Below, piece by piece: positions 23,926 to 36,200 of a DNA stretch of 64,000 nt. Origin of the DNA: Arctopsyche grandis (Eukaryota; Arthropoda; Insecta; Trichoptera; Hydropsychidae); the NCBI RefSeq assembly GCF_051622035.1, contig NC_135359.1, forward strand, positions 32,889,501-32,953,500, written 5' to 3'. The notes beneath the pieces were generated by a model. It searched no databases and was not told the DNA's origin. It was given only the letters and a program-made list of their open reading frames with translations. The number at the start of each line of letters is the position of its first letter. Position 1 is the stretch's first letter. A program made the position numbers and the translations under genes.

Positions 23926-24902
23926 TTTGGTAATAAATTACCAATTTTCGGTCTCCCAGTTTGGCGCGTGACTTTCTTTGAGGCAAGAAATGGCAGTTTT
24001 GATTGAGCCAACGGAGACGAAACGGAAGAGGAAGCAGAAGAAGAAGCCAACACAGTCACAACAGCATCACGACTATCAGGACCATTTGAGCAGGCAGATG
24101 TAGGAGAAGAGGCAAATGTAGGAGAAGAGGCATACATAGACGTCACTGCGACCGTTTCCATAGAAGATTCACCAATACTTGCAGACGTAGTTTTAATATC
24201 AGGCTTCAAACATTTAGCAGCTCCCGAACAAACATCAGCAAATGAAACACTTGGGCGCAGCTCTAATGATGAAACAACGTCAGTGGCAGACATAGAAGTA
24301 GTATTAGTATTCGATTTTATATTCTTAATGCTCATTCCCCAATCTTTAAATCTACCAAAATGAACACCAGCAGGCCAAGAACCAGCAGAAAATAACAGGC
24401 CAGCGACAGAAGCAGGAACAGATACCTTAAAGGATGTATATGATCCTCGTGCATTGAGAGGGGAAACCACAATGCCATCCTTTAATCCACAGATGGCACT
24501 AACGTGAGTCAAAACCTCGTCACACGAAGTGTCCAACGAGAGCTTCCATATATGTATATTGACATTCCTTTTGACGGAAACAATAACTCCAGAAGCTGCT
24601 GTTCCCACCTCAAATTTACGTCTAAGTGGAGGTTGTTCAGCCGAAGGTCGGTCAGGTAATGCGGGTTGTCCAGGTTTTTCATGATTAATTCGCAGACCAG
24701 ATTTACGTCTATTTCTTTTCTTTTTGCCCATCTTCACGGCTGCATCAGCAACGAGAGAAACAGAAGGAGAAGGCACAACACTACTAACAAGTACAGGAGA
24801 ATTCAAGCCTCGTATTAACTGCTCTAAGGATGAAAATCTTTTCTCAATACGATCAATTGCATTGACACATAGTTCACGCCACATTTTACAACAATCGCCC
24901 AT
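23889..24902 (-). CDS. Non-LTR retrotransposon ORF1 protein
   Basis: 337 aa, uninterrupted. An N-terminal possible coiled coil (AIDRIEKRFSSLEQLIRGL) is followed by a basic stretch (GKKKRNRRKSGLR). A folded domain at about residues 95-190 has VNIHIWKLSLDTSCDEVLTH, SFKVSVPASVAGLLFS and SWPAGVHFGRFKDW, the RRM-like/esterase-less RNA-binding pattern of ORF1 in CR1/Jockey-type LINEs. A Ser/Ala-rich C-terminal half follows. ORF2 starts in another frame, overlapping its end by 37 nt. The element is internally deleted and cannot move by itself, although this ORF is intact and may be recently inserted. Confidence 0.68.
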   Translation of the reverse strand: MGDCCKMWRELCVNAIDRIEKRFSSLEQLIRGLNSPVLVSSVVPSPSVSLVADAAVKMGKKKRNRRKSGLRINHEKPGQPALPDRPSAEQPPLRRKFEVGTAASGVIVSVKRNVNIHIWKLSLDTSCDEVLTHVSAICGLKDGIVVSPLNARGSYTSFKVSVPASVAGLLFSAGSWPAGVHFGRFKDWGMSIKNIKSNTNTTSMSATDVVSSLELRPSVSFADVCSGAAKCLKPDIKTTSASIGESSMETVAVTSMYASSPTFASSPTSACSNGPDSRDAVVTVLASSSASSSVSSPLAQSKLPFLASKKVTRQTGRPKIGNLLPKCTRSQDKAGCV

Positions 24903-25149
24903 TGTAAAAATTCAAATAAAAAAAAATAACAAATGACAATTTTTTCTTATTCTTTCTTCTTTTGTTATTTTTTACCGTACTAAGTATATAATAATTTATC
25001 GATATATATTTTCAGAAATCAGTTTAACCACTGTATTTAAATCACAATTGCAATTTTTTTATCAAAAATGAAAGCAACACCAATAACACTACACACAATG
25101 CAAAAACACGACACTATTAATCGATAATATATTCGAAAAAAGCATCCGA

Positions 25150-25960
25150 ATATCGGACCATAACCAGTGAGCGGTCCTAGGATGCGCCAGCTCGAAATAA
25201 ATGGGTTTCTTTTGTCAATTTCTATTGTTAACCTTTTTATTTTGATCTCTAGAGAGCAAAAAAAAGGGTTAACAATAGAAATTAAAATTTCGGATACCGT
25301 TTCAGCGCATTTTCGCGCCTATCTCTGGTTATAACTAGTCACCGGACCCAGAAGGTGCCGCGTATTGTTCAAAGGTTGTAAATGCCGCGTATTGTTAAAG
25401 GTTTGCCGAACCGTTTTTACAAAGGGTTTAAAACAATGGAAAAATGGATAGTACTGTGACTATCCGGTGTCTAGTTATAACTAGTCACCGGACCCAGAAG
25501 GTGCCGCGTATTGTTCAAAAGTTGTAAATGCATTGTTAAAGGTTTGCCGAACCTTTTTTACAAAAGATTTACAACAATAGAACAATGGATAGCACTGTGA
25601 CTATCCTACCTCTAGTTGTAACTAGAGAGCGGTGTGGAAGTGCGCCAGCACAGAAAAAAATGTTATCCTTTTGTCAATTTCTATAAACTTTTTTTTGCTC
25701 TCTAGAGAGCAAATAAAAAGGTTAACAATAGAAATTAACAAAAGGATCCCGTTTCGGCGCATTCGTCCGCCGAAGACTGGTCATAACTAAGAATCAGCGC
25801 GACCCTGCGCACCATTGTTCATTTTTATGGTGAACCTTTTTTTTTGCTCTCTAGCTTTGTAGTTTGCCCTCTTTCCTGGAAAATAGCCGCAAAACTCCCA
25901 TTTTTTGTTCCAAAAGCACGCTCCACCCCCGAAAACTAGTTATAAAAAGAGATCGGAGGA
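25150..25960. repeat. Array of palindrome-separated units (family P)
   Basis: At least five units of 130-180 bp set end to end, separated by TAGTTATAACTAG or close variants (near 25330, 25480, 25615, 25785, 25935). Two units are sister copies (TCACCGGACCCAGAAGGTGC ... CACTGTGACTATCC). Two others are foldbacks centred on TCTCTAGAGA with arms such as TTAACAATAGAAATT. Further members: 12366, 18911, 27290-27700, 59061, 62050. No coding frame. Best explained as MITEs inserting into TTATAA-like sites, including sites at the ends of earlier insertions. Confidence 0.7.
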
Positions 25961-26039
25961 CAATTTATTACAAAACAAGAGAGAAAACACGGTTAACCGG
26001 CATTTTGTAATTAGCTGATAGTTTGTTATGGCTTGTAAT

Positions 26040-26280
26040 TTTCGGGTCAGAATTTTAATCTGTTTTTGATCAGAATTTATATAACATAGGTAAGAATTAT
26101 AATTACATTGGACAGAATTTATATTAAACGGTCAGAATACTAGAACTAGAGTAAATATTAAATGGTCAGAACTTATACTAATTGGTCAGAATTTATATTG
26201 AATGGCCAGAATTTAAACTGGATTGGTCATAATTTATGTTAAATGGTCAGAATTATGATGACAGATGGTCAGAATCATTT
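26040..26280. repeat. Degenerate GGTCAGAATTTA repeat array (left arm)
   Basis: About ten copies of TGGTCAGAATTTATA-like motifs spaced 20-30 bp apart. The same motif recurs inverted at 26850-27095. Confidence 0.7.
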
Positions 26281-26849
26281 TTGTCAGTTGGCAATAGTAC
26301 AATAGACAAACGTCGAACGAGTATCATTGGCAGACAATGGCAGTTCGCACGCGTTACGCGCCCACGCAGAATTTACAACCCTCGTCAACAAAACATCTAT
26401 CAAACCTTAGCTACCACCCCCTCTACGATTATCCTCGCTCTTTGACTTAACTCATTAATATTCACGACTTTAGGCATTCTCATTCCGGACAAGATTATTT
26501 TGTTTGGAAGACGCTGATTTAGCAGTTGGTATTATCAAGTGTCAAAGTGCCTTGAGTTTATTGTCGATTAGAAAAATACACAAAAATGAATGATATAATG
26601 ATCGATAAATAAAAAATTATAATATATTTTTTTTTGGGTAATATATAATGACTACAGGTGTTACTATTGTATAATAAGATAATTTATGAGCGATAAATTT
26701 GAAAGTTAACTGGTAATTGAAGCCTATTATTTTTTTTTAATAGAAGAACTACTTAAACATATTTAAAATTCATTTTTAATTACATATTTGCAATATTGTC
26801 TATAAGAAAAAAAATAATTTCCGCTGACAACTTGTTATTTTTAAATATT

Positions 26850-27095
26850 TTGACCATTTATTATTTTTCGACATTCGACTATTCGACTATTTATTAATTT
26901 TATTCTGACCATTTATCAATTGTCGACATTTTGACCATTTATTAACTTTCACATTCTGACCATTTATTATTTTTGTTCTGACCTTTTTTTAATTTTATTC
27001 TGACCATATGTATACCATTTTTATTCTAACCATTAGCTATTTATCCTGACCCTGAATGATATAATTATGACCGTGGTGTTATTAAAATTCTGACT
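26850..27095. repeat. Degenerate TTCTGACCATTTAT repeat array (right arm)
   Basis: About ten copies of ATTCTGACCATTTATTA, the inverse of the array at 26040-26280; 570 bp lie between the arms. Together they could form a long imperfect hairpin. Confidence 0.7.
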
Positions 27096-27289
27096 GAAAA
27101 TGAAAAATGATTTAAATTCTGAATGTTTAATTTATTGCCTTTTTTCGGCAGCCAAGTTGCTTTTACACACAAAAATGCATCGATTTCTCCAATACAAGAC
27201 CTGCTCCTATGCGAAACACATTAATGAAACTCAAACCACCGCAGTGGCGCTGTATGTAATAAAAAGAGATTCGCGGACAAGTTGATTTT

Positions 27290-27700
27290 GCCTACAAAAA
27301 ACGATTCACTATTGTTATTACCATTTACTATTGTCCTACAAAGCAAGAGAGCAAAAAAAAGTTGACAATAGTAATTGACAAAAGTGAACTATTTTTTGTC
27401 ATGCTATTGTCTTACAAAGCTAGAGGCTAATAAAGGTTGACAATAGAAATTGACAATGGTGAACCCATTTTTTGTCCAAATAGAAACCGACCGTCGATAT
27501 CTAGTTATAACTAGAGGTAGGACCATAAGCGTGCTATTTCCCGGAAACAGGGCATGTTGGGTCTATTTTCCAGGAAATAGAGCAAACTACAAAGCTTAAG
27601 TGCAAAAAAAAGGTTCATTATAAAATGAACAATGCACGGTGAACAATAAACAAAAAACAGCACGCTCTCGGTCCTACCTTTAAACTATCAGTAATTACTA
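27290..27700. repeat. Family P units with foldback arms
   Basis: Two or three units around TCTAGTTATAACTAGAGG (about 27500). The left ones have TTGACAATAGAAATTGACAA arms; the right one has GGTAGGACC / GGTCCTACC ends and an internal TTCATTATAAAATGAA hairpin. Confidence 0.6.
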
Positions 27701-28088
27701 AGGGACGGATTTTCTCTAAATTTAGCAATAGCCATGACGCCCTAAAAGCAGATTTTCCTAATTATCGTCCACCGTCTATTAATTACATACACTATAAAAT
27801 TGGTCAGTAAATAAAATAAACGGTCTGTACATTCAGGTCAGTAGACCCACGTTCAGTAATTACAGTAAATTGTTTTATAAATTAATTGTACAAATTTGTA
27901 TTTAATTATTAGCGATTTCACAAAAATGTCAGTAGCCAATTTATACATAATTAATAATGTAAATGTTTTTTTTTTGATTCCTTAAAGTTTGATATTGTTC
28001 TCTAAGTCTAAAGGATAAAAGGTATAAAAATAAAAATACGAAAATACTTAATATAATAATAATTAATAATCACACATTAATAGACCAG

Positions 28089-31000
28089 CTAATTTTTGGA
28101 GACAATTTCATCTGGAACTTTGGCATTTTCGTCCGATTCGAATCCTTCGTTTTTTCTCGCACTCCTTGAAGTGATTTGAGGGCGTCTTCTAGCACTTTTC
28201 AGGTAATCGAAAAATATTTTATTCAAAGCAATAGTAGGCGATTCTATTAACAAGGTGAAAACATATGCCGCTAAAAATGACAGCAACGTCATTCCAGGAG
28301 CCATGAATAACTGAAATTAAATTATAATACATATATTAATTTTACAATATGCTATTTTTATATGAATGAATTATACACACTATCGAAAAAAATAATAGTT
28401 TGAAAAATTCGCATTTTTAAAAATTGACGAAATAGTTTAATAAATTTATATAAAAAAATTTAGTTATTCCATATGGAGTGCCGCAGGGGTCTAAATTAGG
28501 ACCACCGTTGTTCATTTTATATATAAATGATTTGGTGAAAGTATTTGATTGTCAAGTTCATATGTTTGAAATGATACGCTAGTTTATATTGTAGGTGACG
28601 ATGTGCAAGTCATGATTGATATTCTATGTAAGGAATTATATCGTGTTATGAATTGATTATACGAGAATAAACTGAAAGCAAACTTAAGTTATACAAATAT
28701 GATGTGGATGAATAATAAAAGCGTTGTGATTGATCTGGTTTTGGATGGGAGAGTGGTAGAAGTAGTAGATAATATTAAGTAATTATGCATTTAAATAGAT
28801 TGCAAGCTAAATTTTAAAGTACACGAATATTATATAACTAAAAAAATGGCGTATGTAAGAAAACGTAAGAGTGTTAGACTAATTGGAATGGTTAAATATT
28901 AAAAATAGTCTGAAATTAAGCACTTTAAAATGTGAATATTAACTAGATAATAATCTCTTACCTAGTTATTTTAATAATTGTATACATAGTTAGAAGTAGA
29001 GATATGCCTATATAGCCATAGAACTAGACATAGGAATAAATAAATTATAGGTAGGGTTAATAAAGCAAGAATTACAGGTGTTTTCCACAGAAGTGCTCAA
29101 ATCTATAACATCTTTCCTAAAAACATTAGAGGAGCTAGATTGAAGACTATTAATGGATACCTCTGTGGAAGCTGTAATTAAATCAAGATTAATAGTTAAA
29201 ATATATACATATGTATGTAGATTGTTATTATAGTTATTAATTTAAGTTTGTTATTTTTTTTGGTTTTGTTATACCTAGAAATTTACTATTAAATAAATAA
29301 ATAAAAATAACTCCAACTTACCAGATTAGGTACCTCCATTTGGTAGGCAGCATCCGAATACGACACCAGTAAGAATATAACCAATGGATTTAAAAGATAC
29401 GCCACGTAAGTTAACCGCGAGAACGGATACCAGTATTTGAAGCCAAGAATTTTCGTAAATATTCCTGAAAACGTGAAAATATTACAATTTACTTTTACTA
29501 AACCAGATTACCACGCATTAGATAAGAAAAAAAACAAACCCCCGTTTTGAGTTTCGCACGCAATCAATGCCCAAGCAATTGCCGAAGCCCATAAAATTCT
29601 GGAAACTCCCAGATATAAAGCACCATAAGCCAAACTGACATTGCGGGTTCTCAATCCAAATAAAATGCATACCAACATTGACAAAGCTCCGATCCACAGT
29701 AATCTGACAACGCACTGAAAATTAAGAAACAAAATTTTAGATTTATTCTTAAATTAACCCATTATTTTATTTAATATATTTATTTAATATATTAATGTAA
29801 GTAGGATTTATGTATGTATGTAGTTTTCAAACCCAGAAGAGTGGAAGTTTGGGTCGAATGTATGTTTCAATTTATATCCTGCATAGCATCGAGAAATAAA
29901 CATACATATGTATAAAGTGTCATTTACCTGTACCTAGGATTTGCAATTTACCGTCAAATTTCATAAACCGGTAAAAGTTAAATGATTTTTCCTATTACCG
30001 GTATACCGGTATTCACCAAGAAATTAAAAAAAAATATCTTTTCATGGATAGATAACTGTATTTGGTTAATTTTCCTAAAAATGTTAATCTAGATTGAATC
30101 TTAAGTAATTAAAAAATAAATCTTAGGTGAATAATGACATAATATATAATTAATTATAAGTAACCGGTATTTGCCGATGGCGAAATTTTGACGATTTACC
30201 GGTAAACCGGTATACCCGTATTGCAATTCCTAAAAAAATGGCGTATGTAAGAAAACGTAAGAATGTTAGACGAATTAGAATGGTTAAATATTAAAAATAG
30301 TCTTAAATTAAGCACTTTAAAATGTGAATATGACTTAGATAATAATCTCTTACCTAGTTATTTTAATAATTGTATACATATGTAGTTAGAAGTAGAGATA
30401 TGCATAGCCATAGAATTAGATATAGGAATAAATGAATAATAGGTAGGGTTAATAAAGCAAGAATTTTTTAAGAAGTGTTTTCCACAGAAGTGCTCAAATC
30501 TATAACATCTTTCCTAAAAACATTAGACGAGCTATAATAATATGATAGATATCTTACTTTTCTCAAGGGAAGTTCTTTCTTTAGATAGTATACTAAATAT
30601 GCAGAATAAACACCAACGATATAAGCTCCAATTCTTATTCTAGGATTGACGTAAAAGGTTGCCATATTTAAAAAGAACTCATCCAAGCTAAAATTATAAA
30701 AAAATCCATCAATAAATTTTAACCATGCCAATGGCTCTCAACTCAGTTTAGTTCACAAACGTTTGAATAATAACTGAGCAGAAACGTAAACCAGCTATGA
30801 GCCGATCCAAACCAAAGTAAAAAATAGTAAAAAAAAATAACTGATTGATATTTTCTCTAAAAAATCTGCCTAACTTAAAAGAAAAAAAAATGATGTTATA
30901 ATGAACTGTTAGATTCTAAGAATCACCTTTCAGACGATTCTATGAAATTATGTTTTAAATAATTCTAAGAAATCACCTTTCAGGAGATTCCAAAAAATAG

Positions 31001-33200
31001 CTGTTCAGAACATTTTTCAGGTAATCATATTTTCAGGTAATCAGAAAACTTTTCAGGTAATCATATTTCAAAAAATTCTAAAACTAAATTTCATGATTTT
31101 TTAAACCTAGTTGTGTCTCTACAGTACAATACAATAGAACCAACTCCTCTACTATACAATAGAACCAATTCCTCTACTATACACAATATAACCAATTCCC
31201 AATTGATTTCAATAGTTTCACTATCTAAATAAGTTCATGAACCAAGAGTTGAAAACTATTGACTGGCGATAGATATGTATATAGATACAAAAAAATTGCC
31301 CATTTACTAAGGAGTGAATTCCAAATCGTAGACCAAATAAATGGTATAACCGACACATCCAAATAAAGTAGCCGTCAAAAGAGTTGCAGCAGTTTTGAAA
31401 TACCTGAAAAGATAATAAGTCTTAATGAATGATCCTTCTTACAATATTCATACAATATTTTATATGCGCTCACATCGTAGATAAGACTAGTAAGAAAGTA
31501 GTGATCACGAAAAATTGCATATCATTTCCCAGATACCAGCTCCAAGTCATGCAAGTTTCGTTCACAGGTTCCAAATTGTTTATATACAGAAGATTTCTCC
31601 ACCAATATGTCGAACACATCAAATCATTCCTTTCGTCCAATGGAAACACAGAATTTCTGTATCTCCACGCATATATTACAGATGTCAGACCCACTGTGAT
31701 CATATACGACGGAGTTAACCTGTGGCGATTAGAAATCACTGAACTATTCAAAAGTCATCGCTTTATTCGCGCTATCTGATAAATCCAAACCTTAAGAATC
31801 GCTTTACAAACATAGCTACAAACAATCCAACTCGATCCAGTACACCGTATTTTTTAGTCCCAGACTCGTCGTATTCAGTTCGGAAAAATGAAGATGCTAA
31901 TAAGTATCCGCTGGAATGTATTAAACCTACTTGAAAATGCTTTTAATATATTAAAAAGGATATGCATGTATATTTATTCATACAAACTTACCTTATGCAG
32001 AAAAATGTGTCGACAGTAAAATGCAACGATGCCAGAACTTGTACATTGTATTCCTCCGATACGTAAAATATCTTCACTGGATTGTCATAAAATCCTTTAA
32101 TTGATATAACAGTGTGACCCAGTATGATTAAAATCATCGAAAAAAATCTGCAATATCAATAAGAATCCTAATCAATAAAGTAACTTCATATATAGATATA
32201 ACAACATAAAAATAATATACTTATATATATTTGATGGTGCGTACTGACCAAGCCAACGAAGGAAAACGGTGTTAATTAACGCTCGTTGGGACCATTAGCG
32301 TACAAAATATCGAAATAAAAATTAAATATCGAAAATTGAATTAAAAAATTCAAATTAAATATTAAAATTAAAATTATAATATCTCATAAACGAGAGCGAA
32401 CCAACAAAAATCATTATCATTTTTGAATTCAGTGGGTTAAACTTAGTAAAGATTGATTAGTTTCCGATCTGGTATTTTTTTTTTTGTTGCTCAGTGGTTA
32501 TTATATTAAAACTAGTGAATAGCCCGATGAAATATCATCACATGGGTATAAAATTATAATATACTCGTATAAAACTGAAAAAAAATCCGGAACCGGAACC
32601 GCTATTTTCGTAGACTCTCAATTCTTAAAGTTAACGTTAGCAAAATGTTAATTAAAGTTAACAAAATGTAATATTTTCCGATTATACCCAAACGGTCATT
32701 GACCTCGAAACGTTGAATATTATTATTACACATAACAAAGTACGTGCATATACATATGATGTGTATTTACAACACGTATTCTGGGCGAGGATATGGCGTA
32801 CGGCGCGAGCTCGTGAGCACATCGCGTTTGGATCGGAGGGTCCGATGTTTGATTCCCGCGGTGAATGAAATCAATTTTTTTCTCGAATATCGTCAAAATA
32901 TAAATAATTTAAATTTAATTAAAAATAAATATATAAAAAAATGGTTCAAAACCTCGCTAAATGAAATTATTAAAATTACGTATTTTTATATGGCGAGAAG
33001 GAATATTTCAATTAATGTTTAAAAAAAAAAGGCGAAATGAAGAATTGGATTTGGCGTGATGTTCGTGACCATTAGCTCAATTTAGACCTATATTCAGGCT
33101 ATTTGAGATGAGTGGTCGAAGTGAGCGGCAAAGTCGACTCGACGAAAAATGAATTTATCGATTTTTATCGATTCATTCATTATGTTCGGCGAGAGTTAGG

Positions 33201-33231
<31 letters not shown>

Positions 33232-36200
33232 GATAACCGTCTTTATATATATGATTAAAATGAAATATCGAAAGTTAAAACAGAATATACACAATTTAAA
33301 TAAATTTCCGAAATTGAGCTAAAATTAGAGCATCAACAATCATATACAGCTAGTCATCGACTAACGTTGTTTTGACTTACGACGATAAGCACTTACGACC
33401 AGAAAAATATTATAATTTCTCTGCTTACGACCGAAAAAATAAATTTATTTCGATATTTTGTACGCCACTGGTCCCAAAGCCGAATAATCCACTTCACTTG
33501 CCTTCGTCGGCTTGGTCAGTACGCACCATTACATATATCTTACTTCAATCCATGTATGACTGATATAGAATCATTTGAAATCTTCATGCTGCAAATGATT
33601 TTATTGTTTTCGTACACACTGAAACATCTCAAAATCCTAAATCCCAATCCAATATTGTGATATTTTTTATCTAAAATTAAATCAATTTTAAACATTATAT
33701 ACATATACAAATTTAACCAATTAAAAATCAATAAAACTTGACAAACCATATTTTTTTTTATTTTCCACATTTTCGTGCAAATGATTTGGGTCAGTCATCG
33801 ATTTATAGTATTTAATATCATATATTGTTCCTAACAAGCTCATCATCACCACTCCAAGGATGATCGATCTAAAAGTCAACTAAGGTGTTGTTAATATAAT
33901 ATGAAATGTTCTTTTCTAATGACTCTGAAAGCATTCATGTTTAACTGAAAATAATAACAAAGTGGAGATGTCAAATTGAAAGTTCAAGGCTAAACTTTCA
34001 GCGTATGACGTCACTGTAACGGCTGCAGCTTGCGATCAAGTACATAGCGCGCGGACCCGTTGGCTAGACCTGCCCAGTATCGATACTGCTGATTAATTTC
34101 AACAAGTAATTCTGACGCGTTAACATGCTTAAGATGCAGTATAACTTTGGTTGTTCACCCTTCTTTTGACAACCAATAATTTGATGAGAAGATTGAATCA
34201 CATACATGAGTCGTTATGCATTTTTAACACGTAAAATCTTAGTGACGTTACTTCAGTGGTGAGGTTCAGAGTTTGCACGAGTGAACCGCGCGCAAATGCA
34301 CCAGCTTAACCATATATAACTTCTTTTATACTTTCATACTTTCACTTTTAAATTAACATCTTCACTTGTTCTTTAACTCACCCCATAATAATCGTTCTAA
34401 ATTCCCGCAGCCAAGAGTAGTCGTCGACGAGTTTCTTGACTTCCTGCATTTGAAACGTGGCATTGTATATGTTCTGATGTACGAAAATTTTAGCATCGAA
34501 ATATTTTTGCAAGAGCACAGCCAACTCTGGCCCCTCGCAAGATTTGGGTAAGCACAAGCCCAACGTTATCCTGAACTGTAATAGATATTAAAAAAAAAAC
34601 GTAAAAATCCATGCTTTTATTGTGAAACAGCTCAAACTTGTTTCCACTATGCAGCCTCATTAGCAAGTATACAATATTTATTAAACTCATTTACACATGA
34701 CTTGCTAATTCACAATCCCATTCTCAGGCTAGTATGTAGAGATTTGGATGATTATAAAATACAAATGAACCGTTGCCTGTAATATTTTGCTTCATCATTG
34801 AAACGATTCCTTAGAAAATTATTATCCACATTGATGACACACATACATACATATGTAGGTGCATTGTATGCACTTACATAGTGTAGCCTATGCTAAAAGG
34901 AGCCGCCGTTATAATTGGTTAAGAGGATTATCTCCAGGCTTGAGTGCAAGTCGGCTAACAATGAGAGACCCTCGAATGCACGGTCGCATTCCCGTGGAGT
35001 TCTTAGAACTGACAACGCCAAAGCATGGGACTGCATATCCGAGTACGTGACTAAACAGTGGGGAAGTAACCGGACGTCGAAGATGCCCGGTTACTCGAAG
35101 ACAGGTCGTCGAAGACGACCTGTCCTTTATAAGGAGGTGCTTAAACCATATCAAGACATGGAGCACTGCCAGTGGACATGGAGCACTGCCAGTGTGTGTA
35201 TCTCCTTAATCACCAATAAATGCTGTGAAACGACTTTGGCCTTTTACTTGGATCCGCCACCCACCTCTACGCAACAATACTATATCTATAGGTCATGGAT
35301 TCAAATTAACCAGCGTGGACTAGTGGTCACATTTCCGCTGTTGGCCAGACCTTGGTTTGTGACTCCAGGTCGATCGTTTCCTTTCAGAGTTTCTCAAAAT
35401 TTCTGATTTTCATTGAAACGGTTCCTGTAAATTGGAATCTCCTTTCCAATCTCTCTAGCAAATCTCAAGTTATTCAGCTTCTTGATGTTCGCCAATTTAT
35501 ATAATAAAATGCTGCAAAAATTTCTCCACAGGTGTCAACGTGGATGACGTTTGTATGAATTCACATTGCATAAAATGCTTGTATTAATTTTATTATTGTT
35601 TTGTATCTGTATTAGTACACTCCTTGCTTTGGAGCGATCGGTAAATGCGACATATGTATGTATGTACATGTTCGATTGAATTAAAATAAAAATAAATCCC
35701 TGCAAAAAGTAAACAATTTATGTATATTGCTGTTGAAAAGATCTGGATGATTATAAAATTCAGGTTATTAAAACAAGACATTTCTATTTTCGATCTTTCC
35801 ACTTTAGAAGGCAACGGGAAATCATTGCAGGTAAAAGCCTTTCCCCAAGCAACTTTATAGTATGTGAAAAATAATACAGAACATGAAAATCAGTACAGTA
35901 AAATTTCGATTTAACGGATTAATGCGAGTGGTGGGGGTGTCTGTCAAATGCACTTTTTACTAAAATAAAGGAGTATGCAATGCAAATAGAAACCAGACTA
36001 TGCACTGCTGTTATCTATTAGTCTAAACTATGTACTAGCCTACTGCCTACTAGAGTTCCTTCAGCGAGTGAAGGAAATTGAGACAGTGTTGGTAACTACC
36101 GGTTGACTGCAAGGTATGCGTTACGTATATTTGCATATATTATTTTTTTTAAGTTTTATCGAAAATGAAACCAAATTACCTTTTTATTTTCTAGTTTTAT

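Larger units (their letters stand above)
23408..24990 (-). mobile_element. Internally deleted non-LTR retrotransposon (CR1/Jockey-like)
   Basis: Minus-strand element with an (AAAT)n 3' tail at 23408-23435, preceded by a tail segment reading GAATTCCTGTAATGCTACAA. The 5' ORF1 and the start of ORF2 are present, but most of ORF2 (endonuclease remainder and reverse transcriptase) is deleted between about 23650 and 23460. The 5' boundary near 24990 is approximate. Confidence 0.75.

Noticed and set aside
31429-31779. 116-codon plus-strand frame
   Set aside because: Antisense shadow of exon 8 of gene B.
34915-35406. 163-codon plus-strand open frame
   Set aside because: It crosses the putative LTR and the adjacent SINE, has no recognisable domain and reads through repeat boundaries.
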